Below the pieces are notes generated by a model. That model ran no database searches. It was not told where the DNA came from and saw only the letters and a list, made by a program, of their open reading frames with translations. Positions 1-7,487 of a stretch of 64,000 nucleotides of DNA are shown here, in pieces. Positions within the stretch are counted from its first letter, which is position 1. Each line of letters starts with the position of its first letter. The position numbers were made by a program, and so were the translations under genes. Source of the stretch: a bacterium (lineage in GTDB: Bacteria > Actinomycetota > Acidimicrobiia > Spongiisociales > Spongiisociaceae); NCBI GenBank assembly GCA_026710435.1, contig JAPOQZ010000254.1, positions 38,604 through 102,603 of the forward strand, in the 5' to 3' direction.

Positions 1-2
1 AA

Positions 3-1193
3 GGGTTTCTGGGTGCGTTCGTAGTGCTCACGCTGCTGAGCTATCCGTTCGTCTATCTGCCGGTACTGACTCGCCTGCACACCACCGATCCCAGTCTGGA
101 GGAGGCCGCCCGGCTTCTGGGTAACAAACCGGTACGTATCGTCGCGAGGGTGGTACTCCCACGGATACGGAACACGATGGCGGCCGGAACGATGCTCGTA
201 TTCCTGTACGGACTGAGTGACTTCGGCGCCGTTTCCCTGATGCGATACGACACCATCACCAGGGCGATCTACTCGGCACGACTCTTCGACCGGTCAACAT
301 CCTTCACGCTCGGGCTGGTTCTTGCCGTGCTCGCGCTGAGCGTGGTAGCACTGGAGCGAAGTTTCGGTCGCGACCCGCGTCCCGGACGATCCGGGGGGGA
401 AGAGCAGGTCAGTTATCGGTTGGGAGCCGCTGTTCTTCCCGCTATGGGCTTGGTTATCGGAGTTGCCGGAGCGGGTCTCGTCGCACCGTTAGGGGTTTTC
501 GTTTTCTGGGTCTTGCGCGGCTCTTCGACCGTCGGCAGCGGCTACGCGGGTATCGGTGAGGGATTGGGGTTCCTGCTCCGGCCGGTCGTGGGTTCCGGGC
601 TCGCTGCTGTGGCGGCGGCGGTCTGTGCGGCGGCGGTCACGCTTCCCGTCGCCTACAAGGCCGCCCGGCATCGCAGCCGGGTATCGGGCTTGGCCGCAAC
701 CACCGTAACCTCGCTGTTCGCTCTTCCGGGACTGGTTGTGGCGCTGGCGATCGTCTTCTGGGCAATCCGGGCCCCGGGTCCCCTGGCAGCCCTCTACCAG
801 AGCTTCCCCCTGCTGGTGGCAGCTTACGTGCTTCACTTCGGCGCTCAGTCGATGCGCGCTTCCAGAGTGGCGATCGCAGACGTATCCCGGCGTTACGACG
901 ACGCCGCCCGGACCCTCGGTGTGAAGGCCTACCGGCGGTTCTTCGCGGTCGACCTGCCGCTCATTCTGCCCGGGGTGGTGGCCGGCGCAGGATTGGTGCT
1001 GCTGTCAACCCTCAAGGAGTTGCCAGCGACCCTCTTGCTTGCGCCTATCGGGTTCGACACGCTGGCCACACGGATATGGAACGCCGCCGAGGATGGTTTC
1101 TTCGCAGAGGTCGGAATAGCGTCGCTCGTCCTTATCCTGCTATCGGGCATCCTGACCTGGGGACTGGTGCTACGTCGCGAACTGAGATTGTGA
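3..1193 (+). CDS. ABC transporter permease, iron(III)-type (5' partial)
   Basis: Integral membrane subunit of an importer of the FbpB/SfuB type, which has two fused permease halves. The frame is open to the left edge, so the start lies outside the window. The first visible half ends with an EAA-like loop (EEAARLLGNKP, followed by VVLPRI). The second half has about six hydrophobic segments and a second EAA loop (DDAARTLGVKAYRRFF). Two EAA loops in one chain are typical of iron(III) and some thiamine or phosphonate importers. The binding protein and ATPase are not visible, so the substrate is inferred only from family resemblance. The gene converges on the next gene, leaving 12 bp between their stop codons. 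Confidence 0.8.
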   Translation, partial: GFLGAFVVLTLLSYPFVYLPVLTRLHTTDPSLEEAARLLGNKPVRIVARVVLPRIRNTMAAGTMLVFLYGLSDFGAVSLMRYDTITRAIYSARLFDRSTSFTLGLVLAVLALSVVALERSFGRDPRPGRSGGEEQVSYRLGAAVLPAMGLVIGVAGAGLVAPLGVFVFWVLRGSSTVGSGYAGIGEGLGFLLRPVVGSGLAAVAAAVCAAAVTLPVAYKAARHRSRVSGLAATTVTSLFALPGLVVALAIVFWAIRAPGPLAALYQSFPLLVAAYVLHFGAQSMRASRVAIADVSRRYDDAARTLGVKAYRRFFAVDLPLILPGVVAGAGLVLLSTLKELPATLLLAPIGFDTLATRIWNAAEDGFFAEVGIASLVLILLSGILTWGLVLRRELRL

Positions 1194-1205
1194 GGGTTGC
1201 GGATC

Positions 1206-4031
1206 TCAGTTGGCGCCCGGTGTGGGATCGGAGTGTTCCTGGTCCGCTTGGGGCTCGGTTTCCCCGCTTTGCGTCAGAGCCGACGGGGGCACCGGGGCCA
1301 GGTACCCGACGATAAGGAGCAGGACACCCACTCCCAGGAACGACACCACCCGCTCGAGCGTTCCGGTGTTGGCCAGGTCGAAGAGGAACAGCTTGATGAC
1401 CACCAGGCCCATGAGCGAGGCGCCACCCACCCAGACCATCCGCCGGGCCAGCCGCACGCCCACCACCATACCGCTGAGGCCGCCCAGGCCCCACACGATC
1501 GACAGCGAAGCCTGGAGGGTGGTGGATTCGACCATGGAGTCGAACTCGAACGGAACTCCCGACCAATGGTGGACTGTCCTGGCGACCACCATGGCAATCA
1601 GCACGATGCCCACGATGGTCAGAGGCGGTGCCCAGTTCCCTCCCAGGATTCCCTTGCCCGCAATGTCGGGCTCCTCGTCGGCCAGCTTCTTCCAGGCGAG
1701 AACTCCCACCGCAACCAGGATGGTGACCAGTTCCAGCGGGTTGAGCAGCGGCAGGTAGGTCAGCGGCGGGGTATGGCCGTCCGACGAGAGGTTGGTGGAC
1801 AGTGCCAGCAACGCCAGAGCGAGAAAGACCGGGCCCGAGCATGCCACCACGTAGGTCCGCCAATGGACGACCAGCGGCCACCGCAACGCCAGACGGGATA
1901 GCAGGGTACCGCCCGCCGGCGCCAGCACCGCCAGCAGGGCCATGCTGATCGGCCAAGCCCCTGAGGAGACCCGCTCGACCTGCCAGTGGACCTCGGTCCC
2001 GAGCAGGATCGCTACCACCCAGTAACCCGCTGTGTGCATGATCGGTGTCGCCCGGGGGAAGGCACCCTCGCATACTCTCAACACCGAGTAGTAGGTCACC
2101 AACGCGACGATCCAGGCCGCCCATCCATTCCTCCCGAGGGGGTGGTCCTGTGACGTGAGCGCCAGGATCACGAACACCACCAGGGCCGGCAGCAGCGCAA
2201 CTCCTACCGTCTTCAGTCGCGGCCAGTCGAGTGCCGGCGATGCCAGGGCCAGACCGCCAAGGGAGACCGTGACGAACACGATCGCGACGCTCAGCCTGCG
2301 ATCCACCTGCACATGGAGCATCGTCTCAGCGAGCCCACCGAAGATCCACCATCCGACACCCCAGACAAGAGCCAGCCAGGTAAGGGTGACGGTGTCCTCC
2401 TGCCGGTCGCCCTTGCGGTCGAGCAACCGGCCTGAGAACAGACCCACTACCGCAAGCAGCATTGCTCCGAGGAAGAGTCCGTTGAGAACGGGCGTCAGAT
2501 CGCCTGCTTCGGAGGCCGGTCTGTCTATGAGGTAGGCGATGAATGACAGGCCGCCCATGGCCTGCAGGATGGTCCCGCCGTAGGTGGCGAGCCGGCGTTG
2601 AAGACGAACTCCGAACCAGACGAGAACGCCACCTTGGATTACCCAGGCCACCGAGGTGTACTGAGCGCCGAGCGCGAGCGGAACCGTGAGTGCCACGAAC
2701 GCAACGGAGAGCGCCACGTACGCATCTCGAAGAGAGCGGGATCCGTCGCCGAGCCGGTGGGCCAAGAAGGCGAACCCCCCGAGGATCACCGCGATCACAC
2801 CGGAACTGATCGCCGGACCGTACTCGAAGTGGTCGGTCAGGATCCACTGCAGACCGAGACCTGCGAACGGGAGACCGAAGACAAACGGGCTGGTCGTCCA
2901 ATCCCTCACGTCTAGGCGCTGCCGAACGGCGAACAGTAGAGGGATGGTCAGGTAAAGGAAGACCAGGAGAGCGATCAGTGGCTGAGTGGTTGCCCAGTCA
3001 ACTTCCCGATACCGGCTGAACAGCCAGAAAGCCGATACACCCAGGGTGAAGCCAAGACCGAGCAGGTTGAGTTCGGGCCAGGTCTTGAACCAGGCGACGG
3101 CGACAACGGCGGCGCTGAGAATCAGGTAGAAGCCGAATACGAGTACATGATCTCTTGCGTTGGAATAGGCGAGGACCGGTGCGATAAAACCACCGACGAT
3201 GCCTAGCACCGCCATGGAGCGCGCATCTTCGAGCACCGCCAGCACGCCTGCACCGACGGTGATCACCACGACCGCAACTGCCGCAAAGGATGCAGGCACC
3301 AAGTCGTACACCGCGTGCGCCACGTATGTGGTCAAGTAGAGGACCGCGATCCCACCTCCTTGGAGGCTCAGCCCGTAGGCCGGGTTGCGACCCCGGACAC
3401 GCCAACCAACTACCAGCAGCAACACACCGAAGAGGGCGACCAGTATGTGCCTCACCTGGATGGTCAGGGTTATCCATCCCTGCTCGAGCGCCACGCCCAG
3501 CAGGAAGCCGAGCCCGATCAGCGAGATCAGGACTCCCATCTTGACCGGTACGTTGCCGGTGGTGGCCCACGTCTTGGCGAGGTCGAGAGCTCGTGCGCCC
3601 ACCGACGGTCCGGGCGCGGCAAGCGTTGGTGTTGTAGCCGGGACCACAGCGCCGGATGGGGCCGGCCGTTCGACAACTGCCGGTTCAGCGGCACGAACCG
3701 GCTCGGGTCGGGTCTGGTCGGGATCCGGGAAGACCTTGCGGAGGGTCGGCCCCACCTTGTCATCCTCGAAGAGTTCCGGGGGTACTGGCGGCAAGGCAGG
3801 CTCGTCAGCCTTCGCCGACTCATCGGGGAGGCGGCGGAGATCCTCCAGTTTCTCGGAAGATAGAGGCGTGACCGATGGTCCGCGCTCGACGGCCTCAAGC
3901 CGCTCCTCAAGCCGTCGGATCCGCCCGGCGAGGACGAGACAGTAGAAGAAGGCGAATATCCCGGCGCCGAAGACTGCGACAGCGAGGAAAACAAGGAACC
4001 CCAGGGCTTCTCCCGGTTGTGTGCCCGACAT
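1206..4031 (-). CDS. DUF2339 family multi-spanning membrane protein
   Basis: Large membrane protein of about 941 residues, matching the DUF2339 family ('predicted membrane protein') in length and layout. One N-terminal hydrophobic segment is followed by a short charged coiled-coil-like stretch (RRLEERLEAVE) and a Pro/Ala-rich linker to about residue 145. More than twenty hydrophobic helices then run to the C-terminus. I chose the ATG at 4031 because translation from it begins MSGTQPGEALGFLVF, directly before the first helix; the longer open frame to 4175 adds a sequence unlike the family. The function of the family is unknown. It is transcribed alone, facing the ABC permease. Confidence 0.8.
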   Translation of the reverse strand: MSGTQPGEALGFLVFLAVAVFGAGIFAFFYCLVLAGRIRRLEERLEAVERGPSVTPLSSEKLEDLRRLPDESAKADEPALPPVPPELFEDDKVGPTLRKVFPDPDQTRPEPVRAAEPAVVERPAPSGAVVPATTPTLAAPGPSVGARALDLAKTWATTGNVPVKMGVLISLIGLGFLLGVALEQGWITLTIQVRHILVALFGVLLLVVGWRVRGRNPAYGLSLQGGGIAVLYLTTYVAHAVYDLVPASFAAVAVVVITVGAGVLAVLEDARSMAVLGIVGGFIAPVLAYSNARDHVLVFGFYLILSAAVVAVAWFKTWPELNLLGLGFTLGVSAFWLFSRYREVDWATTQPLIALLVFLYLTIPLLFAVRQRLDVRDWTTSPFVFGLPFAGLGLQWILTDHFEYGPAISSGVIAVILGGFAFLAHRLGDGSRSLRDAYVALSVAFVALTVPLALGAQYTSVAWVIQGGVLVWFGVRLQRRLATYGGTILQAMGGLSFIAYLIDRPASEAGDLTPVLNGLFLGAMLLAVVGLFSGRLLDRKGDRQEDTVTLTWLALVWGVGWWIFGGLAETMLHVQVDRRLSVAIVFVTVSLGGLALASPALDWPRLKTVGVALLPALVVFVILALTSQDHPLGRNGWAAWIVALVTYYSVLRVCEGAFPRATPIMHTAGYWVVAILLGTEVHWQVERVSSGAWPISMALLAVLAPAGGTLLSRLALRWPLVVHWRTYVVACSGPVFLALALLALSTNLSSDGHTPPLTYLPLLNPLELVTILVAVGVLAWKKLADEEPDIAGKGILGGNWAPPLTIVGIVLIAMVVARTVHHWSGVPFEFDSMVESTTLQASLSIVWGLGGLSGMVVGVRLARRMVWVGGASLMGLVVIKLFLFDLANTGTLERVVSFLGVGVLLLIVGYLAPVPPSALTQSGETEPQADQEHSDPTPGAN

Positions 4032-4187
4032 GGTAGCAACCACATCCCCGTGAGGGGCTGAGCAGCAGGTCATTCCTAATGAAGCTACGTGGACATCCAC
4101 GAGGAAGGCCCGAGCCCCGCGGCCCGCTTGCTCGCATCGGAACGCCTTGACACGGCTACAGGTAGATGGCAGCATCGTCCATCGCGA

Positions 4188-4317
4188 ACGCGCTTATCAA
4201 GAGTGGTGAAGGGACAGGCCCAGCGAAGCCACGGCAACCGATCCGTTCGGTGCCAATGCCTGATCGATGAGGCAGCCCACGGCGGACTCCGCTGTCGGCG
4301 CTCACTGTGGAGCGCGT
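4188..4317 (+). ncRNA. SAM-I (S-box) type riboswitch aptamer
   Basis: The core reads CTTATCAAGAGTGG (4193-4206), then GGGACAGGCCC (4211-4221), GAAGCC and CGGCAACC (4225-4239), then CGGTGCCAATGCC (4248-4260). These match the conserved blocks of the S-box SAM aptamer in order and spacing. The closing helix appears to be ACGCGCT (4188-4194) with AGCGCGT (4311-4317), seven perfect pairs. The usual GATAAG 3' strand of P1 is absent, so P1 is shifted outward compared with textbook members. The aptamer ends seven bases before a good Shine-Dalgarno (AAAGGAG) of a short leader ORF upstream of the OsmC gene. SAM control of a sulfur or redox gene would fit. Confidence 0.75.
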
Positions 4318-4340
4318 ACCGACAAAGGAGAACGCCGACT

Positions 4341-4460
4341 ATGAGCCTGCACAGAGCCGCCTGCGTCCGTTCGATACCGGGAGCCTTCCGCCTGTCACTT
4401 GCGCCTGCGTGTCCGCGCTCTCGGGTGACAAGCCCCGGGCAACCCCGGTTGCCCTTCTGA
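4341..4460 (+). CDS. short leader ORF between SAM riboswitch and osmC
   Basis: A 39-residue frame beginning MSLHRAACVRS, with the strong ribosome binding site AAAGGAG at 4324-4330. It contains two Cys and several Arg. Its last codons lie inside a hairpin (4437-4454), and it stops four bases after that hairpin. Placement between a SAM aptamer and a coding gene, with a ribosome binding site better than most in this window, suggests a regulatory leader peptide rather than a functional protein. I do not recognise a family. It could also be chance, since no homologue can be checked here. Confidence 0.45.
   Translation: MSLHRAACVRSIPGAFRLSLAPACPRSRVTSPGQPRLPF
4437..4454 (+). terminator. hairpin at the end of the leader ORF, possible attenuator
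   Basis: GGGCAAC and GTTGCCC form a perfect 7-bp stem around the loop CCCG, followed by TTCT and the leader ORF stop codon. It has the shape of a weak intrinsic terminator, or a structure that a translating ribosome would melt. It lies about 100 bases before the OsmC start. Confidence 0.45.
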
Positions 4461-4554
4461 TCGCCGGCACCCGAGAGCTGGATCCGGCGCAGCAAACCCA
4501 ACAGCCCAGGGCGCTAGCCGTGTCCGGGGACACCTACACGAGGAAGGAACACGG

Positions 4555-5076
4555 ATGACAACGCAGACCGAACAGAAACTCAACGACGTAGACATCGGGG
4601 CCGTCGGAGCCCTCGTCACCGCGGTGGCGGAGGATCCGGATAAGGGTCAGACCGAGTGGCAAGCGACCGTGAACTGGACGGGCGCCTTCCGGTCAGAGGC
4701 TTCGATCCGGGATTTCGACCCGATCCCGTCGGACGAACCGGCCGGGCTCGGTGGGACCGACACCGCCCCCAATCCGGTAGAACAGGTGCTCGCAGCGCTG
4801 GGCAACTGCCTGGCGGTGGGGTACGCGGCGAACGCCACTGCGGTCGGAGTCGAGATCAACGACCTGAGGATCGAACTCAGTGGGGACGTAGACCTGCAGA
4901 CTTTCTTGGGCCTGAAGCCCGGCCATGCCGGCTACGGTGGCCTGTCGGTGAAGGTCCACCTTGACTCCGACGCCACGGACGAGCAACTGGCCGCCCTCCA
5001 CGACAAGGTCGTCAACAGTTCCCCGGTCGGGCACACGCTGAGCAACCCGGTACCGCTGAACATCGAACTGGCCTGA
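4555..5076 (+). CDS. OsmC family protein (Cys2 replaced by Ser)
   Basis: OsmC/Ohr-fold protein of 173 residues. The family contains peroxidatic thiol peroxidases and sulfur-related relatives. The ALGNCLAVGYA segment carries the first conserved Cys on the central helix. At the position of the second, resolving Cys the sequence is NSSPVGHTL instead of the usual CPV. A classical two-Cys peroxide cycle is therefore unlikely, and a sulfur-metabolism OsmC subtype seems more probable. A ribosome binding site (GAGGAAGGA) precedes the ATG. The gene sits alone behind the SAM-type riboswitch and leader ORF, which suggests regulation by methionine/SAM status. Confidence 0.82.
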   Translation: MTTQTEQKLNDVDIGAVGALVTAVAEDPDKGQTEWQATVNWTGAFRSEASIRDFDPIPSDEPAGLGGTDTAPNPVEQVLAALGNCLAVGYAANATAVGVEINDLRIELSGDVDLQTFLGLKPGHAGYGGLSVKVHLDSDATDEQLAALHDKVVNSSPVGHTLSNPVPLNIELA

Positions 5077-5252
5077 TCGGACGGACCCGCTCGCGGCCGA
5101 TTCGCCTCTTGTTACCGCGAATACCGGGGTCTTCGCGACCACTCCCGACCAGGGGTAATGGTAGGGGTCCCAGGAGTCTGTCTCCTCCTCAACCGGAATC
5201 TGTCTCCCTCTTCTCAGCTTCCTTCCGATTCTGGAGACCGCAGCAACCATCG

Positions 5253-5292
5253 GGGTTAGACAACAACACAACTCCCGCTGGCTGTCTAACCC
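5253..5292. repeat. 10-bp inverted repeat
   Basis: GGGTTAGACA (5253-5262) and TGTCTAACCC (5283-5292) are exact inverted repeats around a 20-base centre. They lie in the 266-base gap between the OsmC gene and the next reading frame. This may be an operator, a terminator-like stem or the relic of an insertion element. I see no second copy in the window. Confidence 0.5.
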
Positions 5293-5304
5293 AGGAGGGA
5301 ACGG

Positions 5305-5335
5305 GTGACAGCCCGCCGGCCTTTTCGGGTATCCT
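5305..5335 (+). promoter_or_regulatory. possible leaderless promoter of the 5343 gene
   Basis: TATCCT at 5330-5335 lies seven bases before the ATG, with GTGACA at 5305-5310 as a possible -35 (19-base spacing). No Shine-Dalgarno precedes the ATG. This arrangement is usual for leaderless actinobacterial transcripts. Confidence 0.35.
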
Positions 5336-5342
5336 TCGGGAC

Positions 5343-5897
5343 ATGTCCGTTCCTGCGGTTCCAACAATCCGCGGTGGTATCGAAGTTGAGATCAACGACG
5401 ACGATAGCAACTGGGTTCAGAAACGGTATCGGGCTGCTGAACTGCCCGAAGTGCTCGCCCGGGACCGTGACGTGCCCCGCGCCGAGGTGGTGATCATCAC
5501 CCAGTTCTGCCGTGACTGGCGGACCTGGCCAGAAGACCGCGAATGGATGCTCGAAGGCGAACCCGACCCGGCCGGCGACCCGTACGACCTCGCCAAGGTC
5601 GCAGCGATCGTCCGCGGCCTGTGCGAACGCTGGGATCATCCGACACCTGCCTGGATCGAAGGCGTCCGAGCCCCAACCTAAATACTCCTATTCCTAGACA
5701 AGGGCCGCCCGGTCAACCCGGGGTACGAGGCGACCCGTCGGGCCCTTGCGCCCTCCGCCTGCGCGAAGCATGGCGTCTACTACGAAGCCGAAATGCTGGA
5801 GTACAAAAATGACGTGTTCGCACGGATCCGCGCTGTGTCACACACCGCCAGAGAACAGAACTCTCAAAGGAGCCGACGCACTGGCACAGACCTTTGA
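5343..5897 (+). pseudogene. hypothetical protein split by an in-frame stop
   Basis: The frame from the ATG at 5343 encodes 112 residues and ends at TAA 5679-5681. The same frame then stays open to 5897, beginning ILLFLDKGRPVNPGYE and containing a Cys/His-bearing stretch (ACAKHGVYYEAEML). Both parts have protein-like composition and GC-rich codons, so I read this as one gene of about 184 codons broken by a nonsense codon. Alternatively, the 112-residue product could be complete and the tail decayed. The first part is acidic, with a WPEDREWMLEG motif that I cannot assign to a family. The right end meets the truncated VOC gene on the other strand. Confidence 0.5.
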
Positions 5898-6109
5898 TCT
5901 ACGTACCCTATGTCGTCGCACATGAACGAGATGACGTGGTTCGTCGCGCCGTCCGAAGGGTGGACGGCGAGTTCGGCTGACGGGAGCCGGAAGAGCAGCC
6001 CACCGTCTCCGACATCGATGTTTTCGAAACCGAACGCATCGGCGAGGACCGAGCGCACGTCTTCGGGCTCGGGTGTGTTGATGAGAAGATGGACCCCGAT
6101 GATGGCCAC
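5864..6109 (-). pseudogene. VOC (glyoxalase-fold) protein, 3' truncated
   Basis: From a GTG at 6109 with a good ribosome binding site (GGAGGAGG), the frame gives VAIIGVHLLINTPEPEDV, then LAVHPSDG and FMCDDI. This is the first betaalphabetabetabeta module of a vicinal-oxygen-chelate protein of the small glyoxalase-like class. After FMCDDI the similarity stops and an unrelated 14-residue tail follows. Intact relatives continue for about 45 more residues. The break lies near 5910, where the plus-strand hypothetical gene also ends, which suggests a deletion or recombination joint. Probably not functional. Confidence 0.6.
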
Positions 6110-6341
6110 ACTGCCTCCTCCCCCGGCGGATCGATCCTCACCCGGCATCAAGTGCGTGGCATCGTAACCGCTCGGGACGGCAGCCTCTATCCCCGATAGA
6201 CTCAGCCCGTTGTCGCCAGCCGGTCGCGAGGGCGCGTTCACACTACGCGCAGTCGTTACGGTACCCGCGGGTCCCACGATCAAACTAGCCTGAGCGTCTA
6301 CACGCGAGTTCGCGGCGGCGCGAATTCCGGTGGAGGAGCCC

Positions 6342-7394
6342 ATGGCGCATGTAATGACGGTGCAAGGTCCTATCAACCCGGCAGACCTAGGCCCCACCAT
6401 GACCCACGAGCACATCTTCGTGGACTCCCGGCATGCATGGAGCCCGTCCCCGGAGATCCTCGATCCCGAAGCCGCCACTCGGCCATTCGAGGTACGTCTG
6501 GCCGGGGTCAGCCGATGGAACCAGTCGGCCTACCGGCAGAACCTCGTCCAGAGTCCCGACGACGACTACGACTTGATCTCCGAAGAGGTCGGAGAGTACG
6601 TGCGGGCGGGTGGTGGCACGATCGTGGAGCTGACCACCATCGGTCTGAACCCTGCGCCGCTGGCGCTGGCCCGGCTCTCTGCCGATCTGCATCTCCACAT
6701 CGTGGCCGGAACAGGCTTCTATGTCCAGGCGTTGCATCCACCGTGGGTGGAAGGTATGAGCGTCTCGGATCTGACCGGGTTTCTCCGGCGGGAGGTCACC
6801 GAGGGAATGGGCGGGACGTCGGTCCGTCCGGGAATAATCGGAGAGATAGGGACGTCGGAGACACTGTTCGACGTGGAAGAGAGGATCCTGCGAGCTTCGG
6901 CACGGGTCGCGGTCGAGACCGACACGGCGATCAACGTGCACTGCCATCCTCCTGCCCTAGAGGTGGTGCAGCGCATCCTCGACATACTCGAAGAGGAGGG
7001 CCACCCGCTCGATCGGACATCTCTGTCCCATCTCGATGAGATCACCGATCTGGTCTATCACCGGGCTGTCTTGGAGCGGGGACCCCTGGTGGGGTTCGAC
7101 AGCTTCGGCCAGGACGGCTACTTCGAACCCACATGGAAGTCCAAGAGCGACCAGGCCAAGCTCGAGACCATGCTCGCACTCGTCGAGGACGGGTTCGAGG
7201 ATCAGTTGCTCATGGCCCAAGACATGCACAAGAAGCATTACCTTCTCCGCTACGGCGGCTTCGGCTACAACCACGTCCTCGCTCGGGTCGTACCGAGGAT
7301 GAAGGTCACCTACGGCGTCGACGATCGGCTGGTTGACAAACTGCTGGTCACCAACCCGGCTCACCTCCTGACCAGGAAATCTGGCGCGGCATAG
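6342..7394 (+). CDS. phosphotriesterase-family metal-dependent hydrolase
   Basis: TIM-barrel amidohydrolase-superfamily protein of 350 residues, of the phosphotriesterase/lactonase-like group. Metal-site motifs are visible in order: MTHEHIF (His22, His24), a Glu in IIGEIGTSE where classical phosphotriesterases have the carboxylated Lys, NVHCHP, LSHLDE, and the late Asp in MAQDMHKK. A Glu in place of Lys is known in PHP-type homologues. The substrate could be a lactone, an amide or a phosphoester. The ATG at 6342 follows GGAGGAG closely; GTG 6330 and ATG 6354 are alternatives. It begins a plus-strand run with the dimethylformamidase-like and phosphodiesterase genes. Confidence 0.8.
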   Translation: MAHVMTVQGPINPADLGPTMTHEHIFVDSRHAWSPSPEILDPEAATRPFEVRLAGVSRWNQSAYRQNLVQSPDDDYDLISEEVGEYVRAGGGTIVELTTIGLNPAPLALARLSADLHLHIVAGTGFYVQALHPPWVEGMSVSDLTGFLRREVTEGMGGTSVRPGIIGEIGTSETLFDVEERILRASARVAVETDTAINVHCHPPALEVVQRILDILEEEGHPLDRTSLSHLDEITDLVYHRAVLERGPLVGFDSFGQDGYFEPTWKSKSDQAKLETMLALVEDGFEDQLLMAQDMHKKHYLLRYGGFGYNHVLARVVPRMKVTYGVDDRLVDKLLVTNPAHLLTRKSGAA

Positions 7395-7487
7395 GAATTG
7401 CCTGACGTTCCGGGCGGGCTGGTCGGAGCACTGCGCGCCATAATGGGACGGCTTGGCAGTACCCCGATTGGGGAGCCTCGGAGGTAG

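Noticed and set aside
1132..2124. Long minus-strand frames inside the DUF2339 gene and similar long antisense frames in other genes
   Set aside because: They overlap recognised genes in another frame, have Arg/Gly/Pro-rich shadow composition and show no family motif.
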